Shown: positions 17,985-27,462 of the stretch, in pieces | Numbering within the stretch: the first letter of the stretch is position 1 | How the letters are laid out: the number at the start of each line of letters is the position of its first letter | Assembly: GCA_002336035.1 (NCBI GenBank) | Contig: DDED01000073.1 | Coordinates: forward strand, 1-64,000 | Reading direction: 5' to 3' | Origin: Cellvibrionales bacterium UBA1963 | Lineage (GTDB): Bacteria; Pseudomonadota; Gammaproteobacteria; Pseudomonadales; UBA7434 | Length of the DNA: 64,000 nt | Translations under genes and position numbers: made by a program | The notes under the pieces: model-generated | Database searches by the model: none | Seen by the model: only the letters and a program-made list of their open reading frames with translations | What the model was told of the DNA's origin: nothing

Positions 17985-19766
17985 TTAGTCTAACACGCGA
18001 TCAGTTAATATTTTAGGTGTTATAAAAATAAGTAGCTCATTTTTTTGGTGGCCAACGATGGTTCGTTTAAACAACCGTCCTAGTAAGGGAATATCGCCTA
18101 ATAATGGCACTTTGGTCTCTTGCTCCAATTCACTTTCTCTAAATATACCACCTAATACAATTGTCTTGCCGTTGTCGACTAAGGCCTGAGTCCGTATCTC
18201 ATTTTTTAAAATAATTGGTACTTGTGAATTATTCTCTCCATAGACTTTATCTTCACTGCGCGAGTCTTGCTTAATCACCAAGTCCAGTATTAACCGATTA
18301 TCAGCGGTGATGGTAGGCCTAACGTTTAAACTTAACACGGCCTCTCTAAACTTGATTGTGGATCGACCACTAGCAGAAGATTCTACATAGGGAATCTCTT
18401 CACCTGATTTTATTTCAGCCTCTTGCTTATCACCAGTGATGATCCTTGGTTGTGAAATAATCTCTCCTCGACCTTCTGCAGCAATAGCGCTTAGTTCAGC
18501 GTTGAGGGCAAAATTATCACTGAGAAAGCCAACCGCAATAGTCTGGGGTTGGCCGATAGCCTCACTCACACCAAGATCAACAAAATTGGCCTCGGGAAAG
18601 CGAAGACTTGCATTACCATTGGCAAAATCGAAGACACTAGTAAGATCATCACCCGAGCCTGACGGGTTAGACAATGACTCAAGACTGCCACCGATACCAA
18701 AGCGATCCCCAGTGCCTTGTTGAGCCGCACCACCGCCCCAGCGAACCCCAATTTGCTGATCAAAGCTATCATTGGCCACAACAATTCTCGCCTCAACCAT
18801 AACCTGCCTAAGGGGAATGTCTATCTGTTCAATAAGCTCGCGAAAGGTAGCTATATTATCTGTTGTATCAGTGACCAAAAGTGCGTTGGTTCTCTGATCG
18901 ACAACTATTCTTCCTCGCGATGATAGAAATGGTGCACTGTCGCTGCCAACGTCAGCGTACGGTTCTAAACTAGCTTGATCACCCAACAATGAATAAATGT
19001 CATTTGCTGTTGCGTAACGAATGTGTATTATTTCTGTATGCAATGGTGACAAATTCTCTAGCTGCTGACGAGACTCAATTGCCTGTAACTCTCGCTCAGC
19101 AATTTCATTAGCTGGCGCCACCATTAACACATTTCCAACACGGTGCTGGCCAAGGCCTTTGGTTTTTAAGATCAATGCTAAGGCTTGATCCCATGGCACA
19201 TCTTTTAATCTTAAGGTGATGCTACCAGTGACAGAATCTGATGTTACTAAGTTCAAGTCAGTAAAATCTGCAATAATTTGCAGAACAGAGCGAACCTGAA
19301 TATCTTGGAAATTCAATGATAAGGGGTCGCCGCTATAAATTGGCTCTATTGTATCGCTCATACCAATATCATTTTTATTTTCAAGAGTAAGTGTAAATTG
19401 ATGCAGAGAAAAAACCGAAGTTAAGGTCGTTGGCGACTCAGTGAAAATTTCAATATTTATGCGGTCATCGACCCTTTTAACGAAAAAATTATTCGCAACT
19501 GTGTTAAAGTCTTGAACGTTATAATTGTTTGCAAGGCCTTCTTTAAGCTCCGTTGAAGGAAAATCTAAAACAATCGAATATTGATTAACAACAATAGAAG
19601 GCTTCATCACTCGATCAAAAAAGGTAACCACTAAGCTCGGGGTGCCATTGCTTCCCAATTGAAAATTAAGATCTGTTATCTGTCCCGCCTGCACATTCGA
19701 TAGTAGAAGGCAGAGAAAGCAAGATAAAAATTGACCCGATACCCGTTTATAAATGCTAATTATCAT
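17985..19766 (-). CDS. pilQ: Type IV pilus secretin
   Basis: Forms the outer-membrane pore through which type IV pili pass. At 593 aa it is shorter than the P. aeruginosa protein. After a signal peptide (cleavage near NVQAG) there is a single AMIN domain (about 30-125), an STN-type N0 domain (LNFQDIQVRSVLQIIADFTDLNLV), a secretin_N domain (IIHIRYATANDIYSLLG), and the C-terminal secretin domain (VMVEARIVVANDSFDQQIGVRWGG to the end, with VPLLGDIPLLGRLFK). A single AMIN domain rather than two accounts for the shorter length. Its start overlaps the pilP stop by 4 nt. Confidence 0.96.
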   Translation of the reverse strand: MIISIYKRVSGQFLSCFLCLLLSNVQAGQITDLNFQLGSNGTPSLVVTFFDRVMKPSIVVNQYSIVLDFPSTELKEGLANNYNVQDFNTVANNFFVKRVDDRINIEIFTESPTTLTSVFSLHQFTLTLENKNDIGMSDTIEPIYSGDPLSLNFQDIQVRSVLQIIADFTDLNLVTSDSVTGSITLRLKDVPWDQALALILKTKGLGQHRVGNVLMVAPANEIAERELQAIESRQQLENLSPLHTEIIHIRYATANDIYSLLGDQASLEPYADVGSDSAPFLSSRGRIVVDQRTNALLVTDTTDNIATFRELIEQIDIPLRQVMVEARIVVANDSFDQQIGVRWGGGAAQQGTGDRFGIGGSLESLSNPSGSGDDLTSVFDFANGNASLRFPEANFVDLGVSEAIGQPQTIAVGFLSDNFALNAELSAIAAEGRGEIISQPRIITGDKQEAEIKSGEEIPYVESSASGRSTIKFREAVLSLNVRPTITADNRLILDLVIKQDSRSEDKVYGENNSQVPIILKNEIRTQALVDNGKTIVLGGIFRESELEQETKVPLLGDIPLLGRLFKRTIVGHQKNELLIFITPKILTDRVLD

Positions 19767-20287
19767 TGTTTAATTACCTGCATTTTTATTGTCCTCACTC
19801 GATTAGCCCAAGTGTTTTGGCCATTACTAATTATTTCATTAACTTGTAAATACTCATTACTTACATCCGTGACACGGCCATGATTTCGCCCAATAAATTG
19901 ACCCTTTTTTACCTTATGTATTTGGCCGTTACTGGTCATTAATAAAGCCCATTGAATAGAAAATTGACTGATCGTTCCAACCATAGTCATCTTCTCGATT
20001 TGAATACTTTCTAAGTAATGCTTAGCCCTGTTAAAATCTGGCTTAACCATATCCTGCTCATTATGCGATAGGTTTTTTTCAGGCAGAGAATCAATTGCAG
20101 GCGTAAAAGGCGACCGATAACTAGCAACATCGTATTTAAAAGAGTGATAGCTTTCGGACTTAGGGATATCGATAACTGTTGGTACTGCATCACGACTCAC
20201 TGCGTCAATGAATGCAGCCAAATCTTGATGGTTGTTGCCACCACAAGAAGACAAGAAAACAACCACACAAAGAATAACGCTCCTCAT
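19763..20287 (-). CDS. pilP: Type IV pilus inner-membrane lipoprotein
   Basis: PilP links the PilN/PilO complex to the PilQ secretin. I start it at the ATG at 20287 (MRSVILCVVVFLSSC) rather than at the upstream in-frame codon. This gives a standard lipoprotein signal with lipobox LSSC, leaves a 1-nt gap after the pilO stop, and places an AGGTGG site upstream. The mature part carries the HM-loop-like beta domain (MTMVGTISQFSIQWALLM, IHKVKKGQFIGRNHGRVTDV). Length is about 174 aa. Confidence 0.93.
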   Translation of the reverse strand: MRSVILCVVVFLSSCGGNNHQDLAAFIDAVSRDAVPTVIDIPKSESYHSFKYDVASYRSPFTPAIDSLPEKNLSHNEQDMVKPDFNRAKHYLESIQIEKMTMVGTISQFSIQWALLMTSNGQIHKVKKGQFIGRNHGRVTDVSNEYLQVNEIISNGQNTWANRVRTIKMQVIKQ

Positions 20288-20288
20288 G

Positions 20289-20939
20289 TCAACCACCTGC
20301 CATTGCAGAATTTTTTTCAGCAATTTTATAACGGTATGTTTTTGCTAAAATAGTCATCGAAAGCTGGTCAGAACTGTTATCTTCTAAAGATATATCAAAG
20401 TCATGTAGCGTAACAATTCGCGGCAAACTTGAAACTCCACTAACAAAAGCCGCCAAGTCATGATACGAACCTGAAACGTCGATCATAATGGGAAGCTCAA
20501 TGAAGAAATCTTTAGGTATTTCATCTTTTAACTCAATTTTTTTGAACACTAAACCGTTATTTACACCCGCATGAGTTATATCTTCAAGCAACGCGGGAAC
20601 TTCAGTCTCTGAGGGAAGCTGGCCAATCAGTCCTTCAAAAATAGTTTGCATTTGAAGGACTTGTTGTTTTAACTTTGTTAGATCAGCAGCCTCTGCGTAT
20701 TTTTTCTGATAATCAATTTTAAGACTTAACTCTTTATTTTTTTCAAAAAGTAATAAGTCAATTTTTTCTTTTAACACTAAAAAACCTGAGGCAGATAAAC
20801 AAATTATAAAAAAAATTGACAGCACCGAGACTCTCAGACCTTTAGGCCAAGAACTAAGGTCATACCAATCAATTGCAGCCATATCAAAATGCCGCAAATT
20901 TTTTACCCAAATTTGAATCGATAAGAATTGTACTTTCAT
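20289..20939 (-). CDS. pilO: Type IV pilus assembly protein PilO
   Basis: A bitopic inner-membrane protein pairing with PilN in the alignment subcomplex. It has 216 aa with one TM (LRVSVLSIFFIICLSASGFLV, about 34-56), a coiled coil (58-100) and a C-terminal ferredoxin-like fold (LPSETEVPALLEDIT, ELPIMIDVSGSYHDLAAFV). The start ATG overlaps the pilN stop (ATGA). Confidence 0.95.
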   Translation of the reverse strand: MKVQFLSIQIWVKNLRHFDMAAIDWYDLSSWPKGLRVSVLSIFFIICLSASGFLVLKEKIDLLLFEKNKELSLKIDYQKKYAEAADLTKLKQQVLQMQTIFEGLIGQLPSETEVPALLEDITHAGVNNGLVFKKIELKDEIPKDFFIELPIMIDVSGSYHDLAAFVSGVSSLPRIVTLHDFDISLEDNSSDQLSMTILAKTYRYKIAEKNSAMAGG

Positions 20940-21505
20940 GAATCAGGCTCATCTGGCTGATTATTAATTTGATGAACATCAACCTCGAGAACAAAACGTT
21001 TTAAAGGTTGTTGTTGGTCGCTCTCAACGATGGATAGAAGCTCAGCCCCTTGCAGCCACGGTGAGGCGTCTAGCCTTCTCATTAATGAAGAGACCTGACC
21101 ATTGACTGAAGCCAAACCCACGATTGTTAACATCTGTTGCTGCCTTGATAAATTCGTGTAATAAACACCCTCTGGCAACGTTTTAACCAGCTGATCAAAC
21201 ACATGAACAACCATAGGTCGATAGCCTTGCAAGGATTGTATAACCTCCATTCGAAAATCTAATTGTTCACGTTGAATCGATATACTTTTAATCTGATTTA
21301 TTTTTTTATCTAAAAGTGATACGTGAGTTAATAAATAACCATTTCGTGATACTTGCTTTGATATACGACGCTCAACGTCATAAAACGCTAGCATGCAACT
21401 GATCATTGATAAAATAAAACATATCACTAGATTTCTTAAGAAATCTTTTCTGACTTTTTCACGGGCATTTTCACGCCACGGTAATAAGTTAATCGTTATT
21501 GACAC
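20936..21505 (-). CDS. pilN: Type IV pilus assembly protein PilN
   Basis: PilN carries the short N-terminal peptide that docks on PilM, here SITINLLPWRE, the conserved INLLPWR signature. The start is best placed at the GTG at 21505: it gives MSITINLLPW, has GCGAGG 7 nt upstream, and overlaps the pilM 3' end. The longer frame from 21532 would add nine residues before the motif. One TM (about 28-48) and a coiled-coil plus ferredoxin-like periplasmic region follow, about 189 aa in total. Confidence 0.93.
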   Translation of the reverse strand: MSITINLLPWRENAREKVRKDFLRNLVICFILSMISCMLAFYDVERRISKQVSRNGYLLTHVSLLDKKINQIKSISIQREQLDFRMEVIQSLQGYRPMVVHVFDQLVKTLPEGVYYTNLSRQQQMLTIVGLASVNGQVSSLMRRLDASPWLQGAELLSIVESDQQQPLKRFVLEVDVHQINNQPDEPDS

Positions 21506-22608
21506 GACAGGCCTCGCATCGCAAGTCCGCATGCAACCATCGACAATGAACCGTTATCGTTTATTGCATGACAGTCTACTGACTCAGCCACTTGCATATG
21601 AGCCAGTGGATTCGCAACGCTGGTTGGTATTTTAAGCCAATCACCTAGCCAAATTGAAAGCTCGTTAATAGACAAAAAATTACCTGCTAATATAATACGG
21701 TCAATTTGTTCGTGCTGACTTGAAGACATGAAAAATTGCAAGGCAGCTTGTATGTGCAGAGCAATTTTTTCTTTGTCTTCATTTTTATTATCTTCACCGA
21801 CTAATTGAAGCAGTTCATTTTCAGCGCTTTTTACTTTATCGTCTATGGCTCGATCGGTTTCGTTATCATTGACAACGAAAGACCCTTCTTTATGAAAAAC
21901 AGCCGTCTCACCTTTTATCACCGTCAGAGATAAGCCAGAATTACGCTCAAATAAAGCAATGATTTCATTACTTTTGTAGGCATGGTTTTTTTTAATCAAG
22001 GAAAAGGCACGTTCAATATTGTAAATCTTAATATCAACAATGACAGGGTCTAAGCCAATTTTTGTAAGTATATCGACTCTTTCATCAATCATTTCTTTTC
22101 GGCATGCTGCCAATAATATTTCACTGTCTTTATTACCGCCGGTATTGATTGTTGCAAAGTCTATCGACACATCATCCAGCGGATAAGGAATATACTTGTC
22201 TGCATCAGCAAATATTTTTGCTTCCAGATAATCGTCATTCAGATTGGCTGGCATATAAATCGTTTTAGTAATAACTGAAGACCCTGAAACAGCTATTGCA
22301 ACTTTTTTGGTTCGAGTGTTTGCCTCTTCAATTAAACTTAATAGCTGCTCGCAAACAATATCAGGATTTTTTATTGCCCCATTCACAATGGCGTTCATTG
22401 GTAATTTTTTAATTGCATAACTTATGACTGTCAAATCTTGACCGTCTGCATCTAACTCAACCAGCACTATAAACTGGTCATTTATATCGATACCCAGTAA
22501 AGAAGGCGTCTTCCGCAGATTTTTTACCGCACGTTTAATGCCATATGAATTAATAGTGTCTTGTAACGATTGCATTACTATTTTTAAGTTATTGATATAC
22601 TTCACCAT
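21496..22608 (-). CDS. pilM: Type IV pilus assembly protein PilM
   Basis: A cytoplasmic actin-like ATPase that starts the pilMNOPQ operon. The FtsA/actin-type fold is visible: LLGIDINDQFIVLVELD (phosphate 1), VAIAVSGSSVI, the SxxIxDI-type segment LDPVIVDIKIYNIERAF, and IILAGNFLSI (adenosine motif). About 370 aa. The ATG at 22608 has AGGAGG at 6-nt spacing; the GTG two codons earlier overlaps that site. It is transcribed divergently from the PBP1a gene. Confidence 0.95.
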   Translation of the reverse strand: MVKYINNLKIVMQSLQDTINSYGIKRAVKNLRKTPSLLGIDINDQFIVLVELDADGQDLTVISYAIKKLPMNAIVNGAIKNPDIVCEQLLSLIEEANTRTKKVAIAVSGSSVITKTIYMPANLNDDYLEAKIFADADKYIPYPLDDVSIDFATINTGGNKDSEILLAACRKEMIDERVDILTKIGLDPVIVDIKIYNIERAFSLIKKNHAYKSNEIIALFERNSGLSLTVIKGETAVFHKEGSFVVNDNETDRAIDDKVKSAENELLQLVGEDNKNEDKEKIALHIQAALQFFMSSSQHEQIDRIILAGNFLSINELSIWLGDWLKIPTSVANPLAHMQVAESVDCHAINDNGSLSMVACGLAMRGLSCQ

Positions 22609-22779
22609 CGTCACCCTCCTCTGTTCGTGAATAATTCGCCAAGTTGTTAGATAATGGCTTGCTTTGGAACGTTATTTGCACTTATTTCTGCGATTCGCTT
22701 TTTTTACTTGTTTTCTTCGCTTTCTTTTCGCTATCCTGTCCAATTAATAATTTGTGTCCCCAAGGTCAAACAGACAAAT

Positions 22780-25302
22780 ATGCAAGCACGAAAGTCCACA
22801 TTAAAAACTCTTTTTACATTGATCCTGTTAGTCGCTCTATCTGGCGTCATCATTGTCTGTGCAACATATTTATATCTTAGCCCGAAGTTACCGTCAGTCG
22901 ATGTGCTGCAAGAGGCAAAATTTCAAGTACCTTTGCGAATCTATTCACAAAATGGAAAATTAATGGGAGAGTTTGGAGAAAAGCTAAGAACTCCAATAAA
23001 AAAAGAACAAGTGCCCTCTCAATTTATCAACGCTATTTTGTCAGCGGAGGACGATAGATTTTTACAACATCAAGGTGTCGACATGGCAGGATTGTTGCGA
23101 GCCGCATTGCAACTCTTCGCATCTGGTAAGATTCAAAGTGGCGGTAGCACTATTACCATGCAAGTTGCTCGCAATTTTTTCCTTAGCAGTGAGAAAACTT
23201 TTTTACGGAAATTCAACGAGATTTTTTTGGCCATACAAATAGAACAAAGCCTGTCTAAAGATCAAATTCTTGAGCTTTATATGAATAAAATTTATTTAGG
23301 CAAACGCGCTTATGGAGTTCAAGCTGCGGCACAGGTCTATTATGGGAAGCCGATTAATGAGCTAAATCTAGCGCAATTAGCAATGATTGCCGGCTTACCA
23401 AAAGCGCCTTCGGCTTATAACCCCATCAACAACCCTCAGCGAGCATTAATACGTCGCAATTGGATTCTAGGCAGGATGAACAAGCTAGGTTTTATATCCG
23501 AGGAGGAGCAGACACTATCTACCTCACAACCAGTCACTGCTCGCTATCATGGCACCACTCTTGAATTAGAGGCCGGTCATGCTGCGGAAATAGCACGTAA
23601 TCTTGCAGTAGAAAAACTGGGACGTAATGCGTATACCGATGGCTTTACCATTAAAACAACTATTAATAGTCACCAGCAAATACTGGCTCAACAAGCCGTC
23701 GAAAACGGCTTATACAACTATGATCTAAGGCATGGCCACCGCGGACCTGAGCAAACGTTTCCTTTGGATCAGCGCGAGCAATGGCCATCAATGATCAATC
23801 AATTACAGACGATCAACGGTCTACGGCCAGCAGTAATCATATCTTTCTCTAACACGCCAAAGCCACCTCAAGCAGTGTCAAACGATGCCCCAGAGCTCCA
23901 TAACAATGAAGAACAGTCACCGTCAATTAACCCTCAGAATTACGTACATTTACTCCTTCCTGACAACCAAAATATTGTCTTTCTTTGGAATAAAAAAACC
24001 AACCCTTTACGAGTCTACATCACAGAAAATAAACGCGGCCCAACGGTAAATAATCTTGCAGAATTATTTAAGCCCGGAGATGTGATCCGAATAAAAACCT
24101 CGTCTAAAAGCCAAGATTTATTCATAACGCAAATTCCTGATGTCAGCGCCAGTTTAATTGCTATACAACCAAATGAAGGCGCAATTAGCGCATTAATTGG
24201 TGGCTTTGATTTCAGATCAAGTAAGTTTAATCGTGCTACTCAAGCCCATCGCCAAACTGGCTCAAACCTGAAGCCTTTCATATACGCAGCCGCCCTCGAA
24301 AGTGGTTTCACCGCTGCCACTCTTATTAATGATGCTCCCATTGTATTCTCAGATCAACAACTCGAAAGTGATTGGCGACCTCAAAATTCAGGCGGTACTT
24401 TTTCTGGGCCAACAACCATTCGTCAAGCTTTGTATAAATCTAAAAACTTAGTTTCAATTCGCTTACTGCAAGAGCTGGGTATTGGCAACGCAATACGCTA
24501 CTTAGATCGTTTTACGTTCAATGATAGGCCGCTACCAAGAGACTTATCACTAGCATTAGGAAGTTATGCCATGACACCGCTGCAACTAGCCACTGCTTAT
24601 TCAAGCATTGCAAATGGTGGCTACAAAGTAACGCCGTATCTTGTTGATGAGATCCTTGACAGAGATGGAAAAGTGATTTTTAAATCGCCTAGAGTCAACA
24701 CTTGCATCGACTGCTTCAATACACGAATATCAGCCAATGTTGACAACCAAGAATTCAAAGAGGCCGATTCTCTTGACGCTTTATTGAGTGAGAAAGTGAA
24801 GTCCGGTGAGCCAGCTAAAAGAATTATGGATGCACGAGTGGTGTACATTATCGATAGTATTTTAAAAGACGCTATTCAGAAAGGAACAGCAAGAAAAGCC
24901 AAGGTTTTAGGTCGCTCCGATTTGGCAGGAAAAACCGGCACCACAAACGGTCCTACCGATGCCTGGTTTTCTGGCTACCATCCTGATTTAGTCGTCACCA
25001 CATGGCTAGGATTTGATAATAATCAAAATATTGGTACCCGTGAGTATGGTGGCTCAGCAGCTTTGCCTATATGGATAGACTTTATGCGAGGCAATCTCGA
25101 CAAGCTTGACCAAACCACAGCTATTCGGCCTAGCGGTATGGTATCCGTGAAGATCGACAGTGAGTCTGGTCTTATAGCAAATGAGCTGTCAAAAAATACC
25201 CGCTTTGAACTGTTCCTCGAAGAACACTCTCCACAACCAACGTCCACCATATTGCGCGCATCGAAACCTAAAGAAATGCGAATCAATGAAGAATTATTTT
25301 AG
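22780..25302 (+). CDS. mrcA: Penicillin-binding protein 1A
   Basis: A bifunctional peptidoglycan glycosyltransferase/transpeptidase of about 840 aa. The open frame reaches back to 22654, but the preceding 42 residues are not PBP-like, and the ATG at 22780 (MQARKSTLKTLF) puts the single TM anchor near residues 8-32. GT51 signatures are LSAEDDRFLQHQGVD, QSGGSTITMQVARN and KDQILELYMNKIYLG. In the transpeptidase domain the catalytic Ser is in GSNLKPF (about residue 495), with SKN and KTGTTNGPTDAW. An interdomain insertion contains a Pro/Asn-rich stretch (about 358-388). The divergent pilM neighbour is the conserved gammaproteobacterial arrangement. Confidence 0.95.
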   Translation: MQARKSTLKTLFTLILLVALSGVIIVCATYLYLSPKLPSVDVLQEAKFQVPLRIYSQNGKLMGEFGEKLRTPIKKEQVPSQFINAILSAEDDRFLQHQGVDMAGLLRAALQLFASGKIQSGGSTITMQVARNFFLSSEKTFLRKFNEIFLAIQIEQSLSKDQILELYMNKIYLGKRAYGVQAAAQVYYGKPINELNLAQLAMIAGLPKAPSAYNPINNPQRALIRRNWILGRMNKLGFISEEEQTLSTSQPVTARYHGTTLELEAGHAAEIARNLAVEKLGRNAYTDGFTIKTTINSHQQILAQQAVENGLYNYDLRHGHRGPEQTFPLDQREQWPSMINQLQTINGLRPAVIISFSNTPKPPQAVSNDAPELHNNEEQSPSINPQNYVHLLLPDNQNIVFLWNKKTNPLRVYITENKRGPTVNNLAELFKPGDVIRIKTSSKSQDLFITQIPDVSASLIAIQPNEGAISALIGGFDFRSSKFNRATQAHRQTGSNLKPFIYAAALESGFTAATLINDAPIVFSDQQLESDWRPQNSGGTFSGPTTIRQALYKSKNLVSIRLLQELGIGNAIRYLDRFTFNDRPLPRDLSLALGSYAMTPLQLATAYSSIANGGYKVTPYLVDEILDRDGKVIFKSPRVNTCIDCFNTRISANVDNQEFKEADSLDALLSEKVKSGEPAKRIMDARVVYIIDSILKDAIQKGTARKAKVLGRSDLAGKTGTTNGPTDAWFSGYHPDLVVTTWLGFDNNQNIGTREYGGSAALPIWIDFMRGNLDKLDQTTAIRPSGMVSVKIDSESGLIANELSKNTRFELFLEEHSPQPTSTILRASKPKEMRINEELF

Positions 25303-26558
25303 CGATATTTTTTTTCATCAAACGGTAGTTGTGCGACACCGCTTTCAACTGCAGCCTTAGCAACAGCCGCAGATACTCTATGTAATAGGCGTGGATCGAG
25401 TGGTTTTGGAATAATATACTCTTTACCGAAACTGAGTTCTTTCAAACCACAAGCTTGAGCTACCGCGACAGGAACAGCCTCTCTAGCCAGATCTTTTAAT
25501 GCATGCACTGCGGCAATTTTCATTGCTTCATTAATTTGCCGCGCTCTAACGTCAAGCGCACCCCTAAAAATATAGGGAAAGCCCAGTACGTTATTCACTT
25601 GGTTAGGTAAATCAGAACGGCCCGTCGCCATAATAATATCGTCGCGAGTCGCATGTGCGATGGCAGGTGCAATTTCCGGATCAGGATTTGAACAAGCAAA
25701 AATAACGGGGTTAGCGGCCATTGTCAAAAGCATCTCTGCAGCCAGTAAGTTCGAGCCTGAAAGTCCAATAAATACATCGGCATTAACGCATGCATCACTC
25801 AATGTACGTGCCTCTGTCTCTATCGCAAACTCAGCTTTAAATTCATTCACTTCAGCTCTACCTTGATAGATAACACCTAAGCGATCAAGCATAATAATAT
25901 TTTGGGCTTCGGCGCCTAAACTAATCAGTAACCGCATTCCTGCGATAGCCGCAGAGCCCGCGCCAAGGCAAACTATTTTAGCATTTGCAAGCGTTTTACC
26001 TTGTAAATCAAGCGCATTAATTAATGCTGCAGCTGTGACAATTGCAGTCCCATGCTGATCATCATGAAAAACAGGTATATCGCACATAGCCTGCAACCGT
26101 CTTTCAATATCAAAACACTCAGGCGCCTTTATATCTTCAAGATTTATGCCACCAAAGGTTTTTGAAATATTCCTTACTGTCTCAATAAAACTTTCTGTGT
26201 CATTGGTATCAACTTCAATATCTATGGAATCAATTTTACCGAAGCGCTTAAATAATAAGGCCTTACCTTCCATTACAGGCTTACTTGCGAGCGCCCCCAA
26301 ATTACCCAATCCAAGGATAGCGCTGCCATTACTGATCACTGCAACAAAATTACCTTTGATGGTGTAATCGTAGGCCCGTTCAGGATTTTCAGCAATCGCT
26401 CTTACTGGTTCAGCGACGCCTGGACTGTAGGCTAGGGCAAGATCATCTTGTGTCTCTGCCGAGGTAGTTAAAGCAATTGAGATTTTGCCTGGCTCAGGAA
26501 GAGCATGATAATCCAAGGCAGTCTGCTTAGGCGTGTCTTTAGAAAAGCGAGTTGTCAT
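25299..26558 (-). CDS. NAD(P)-dependent malic enzyme, short form
   Basis: Oxidatively decarboxylates malate to pyruvate. About 419 aa from the ATG at 26558 (MTTRFSKD); the open frame continues upstream to 26615 but gives an unlikely hydrophobic leader. Family signatures are LALAYSPGVAEPVRAI, YTIKGNFVAVISNGSAILGLGNLG, the metal/substrate region INLEDIKAPECFDIE, FHDDQHGTAIV, and the dinucleotide fold IVCLGAGSAAIAGM. It lacks the C-terminal phosphotransacetylase domain of E. coli MaeB. It converges on the PBP1a gene with overlapping stop codons. Confidence 0.94.
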   Translation of the reverse strand: MTTRFSKDTPKQTALDYHALPEPGKISIALTTSAETQDDLALAYSPGVAEPVRAIAENPERAYDYTIKGNFVAVISNGSAILGLGNLGALASKPVMEGKALLFKRFGKIDSIDIEVDTNDTESFIETVRNISKTFGGINLEDIKAPECFDIERRLQAMCDIPVFHDDQHGTAIVTAAALINALDLQGKTLANAKIVCLGAGSAAIAGMRLLISLGAEAQNIIMLDRLGVIYQGRAEVNEFKAEFAIETEARTLSDACVNADVFIGLSGSNLLAAEMLLTMAANPVIFACSNPDPEIAPAIAHATRDDIIMATGRSDLPNQVNNVLGFPYIFRGALDVRARQINEAMKIAAVHALKDLAREAVPVAVAQACGLKELSFGKEYIIPKPLDPRLLHRVSAAVAKAAVESGVAQLPFDEKKYR

Positions 26559-26827
26559 AATAAACCAAAAGAAGCTAATAAAATTGCTGCCCCATAAATA
26601 AGAATGGGGAGACAAACTTATTCAGGCACAAAACGAACACACAGATTAAGGGTCTTATGCAACTATAAAAAGAAAAAGGTTGGGCAATTTGATGGATTAC
26701 TGTTATTCAGACAAGGTGGAGGCTAATAAATGACGTTTTTTATCAGTGGCTTATGAGGTCTGAGCGACTATGCCAGCAACACAGAACTGTCACTGACCGC
26801 AAGTGGCCAGTGACATCAGCACGCTCG
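26559..26827. other. Intergenic region between malic enzyme and L31 genes
   Basis: Non-coding. It contains the promoter side of the malic enzyme gene and, near the L31 stop, a hairpin (26788-26815) listed separately. Confidence 0.5.
26788..26815 (-). terminator. Hairpin downstream of the L31 gene
   Basis: An 11-bp stem with one internal mismatch (TGTCACTGACC / GGCCAGTGACA) and a 6-nt loop lies 13 nt past the L31 stop on the minus strand. There is no U tract after it, so it may be a 3'-end-stabilising structure or a weak terminator. Confidence 0.4.
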
Positions 26828-27085
26828 CTACTTCTTAGTCGAGCGATTGCCAAAGCGTTTGTTAAAGCGGTCAACACGGCCACCGGTATCCAATATTTTT
26901 TGCTGACCGGTATAAAATGGGTGGGAGGCAGACGAAGTATCTACCGTACAGTAGGGATAGGTTTCACCATCCTTCCATTCTATTGTTTGGCTGGTTTTTA
27001 ATGTTGAACGAGTCACAAAATATTCATCGACACTCGTGTCATGGAAAATAACAGTTTGGTATTCTGGATGTATATCAGCTTTCAT
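26828..27085 (-). CDS. rpmE2: Ribosomal protein bL31, type B (zinc-free)
   Basis: 85 aa from the ATG at 27085 ([18 protein letters not shown]), preceded by AAGGA. It follows the type B/YkgM form: [10 protein letters not shown], a [19 protein letters not shown] segment, and none of the CxxC zinc ligands of type A L31. The tail [12 protein letters not shown] is more like type A. It occupies the rpmE locus beside priA, where relatives such as P. aeruginosa keep the zinc-type gene. No Zur-box-like palindrome was seen upstream. Confidence 0.93.
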   Translation of the reverse strand: MKADIHPEYQTVIFHDTSVDEYFVTRSTLKTSQTIEWKDGETYPYCTVDTSSASHPFYTGQQKILDTGGRVDRFNKRFGNRSTKK

Positions 27086-27462
27086 GGATTGTCCTTGATC
27101 AGTGTGGGATACCGCTCTCCGATTCACTAGCAAACCCACTATTGGGAGGTCAGCAACCGGTACCGTATCAACTTGCATCATTTAAAGAGCGCGAGATTCT
27201 ACCAGAATCAAGCCAGCAAGCAAGTGAATTGGCCCGCATACACCGCTGTTATTTTGATCACTTTGTAGACTCTTGCCCGCTGAAACAAAAAAAAGCATGC
27301 CAGGTCGCGCATAAAAATAAATAAACATTTAAAAACATAAGCTTAGCATTAACCTGAGTGATAAGTGATCGAAGCGAAATTTCTTGCTTCAACAGTTCGA
27401 GCCTATTAGGCCGAAACAGAGTAAACTTAAGCACAGACAAAACGACGCAACGATTATTCTTG
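27086..27462. other. Divergent intergenic region, L31 / priA
   Basis: Promoter region for two divergent genes; the priA side is AT-rich (about 27290-27350). Nothing else was recognised. The upstream extension of the priA frame into this region (27358-27462) is not PriA-like. Confidence 0.45.

Noticed and set aside
22654..22779. In-frame upstream extension of the PBP1a gene
   Set aside because: The 42 added residues are hydrophobic and unlike PBP1a N termini; the ATG at 22780 gives the expected short cytoplasmic tail and TM.
27086..27190. Zur box before the type B L31 gene
   Set aside because: Type B L31 is often Zur-controlled, but no palindrome resembling the consensus was found.
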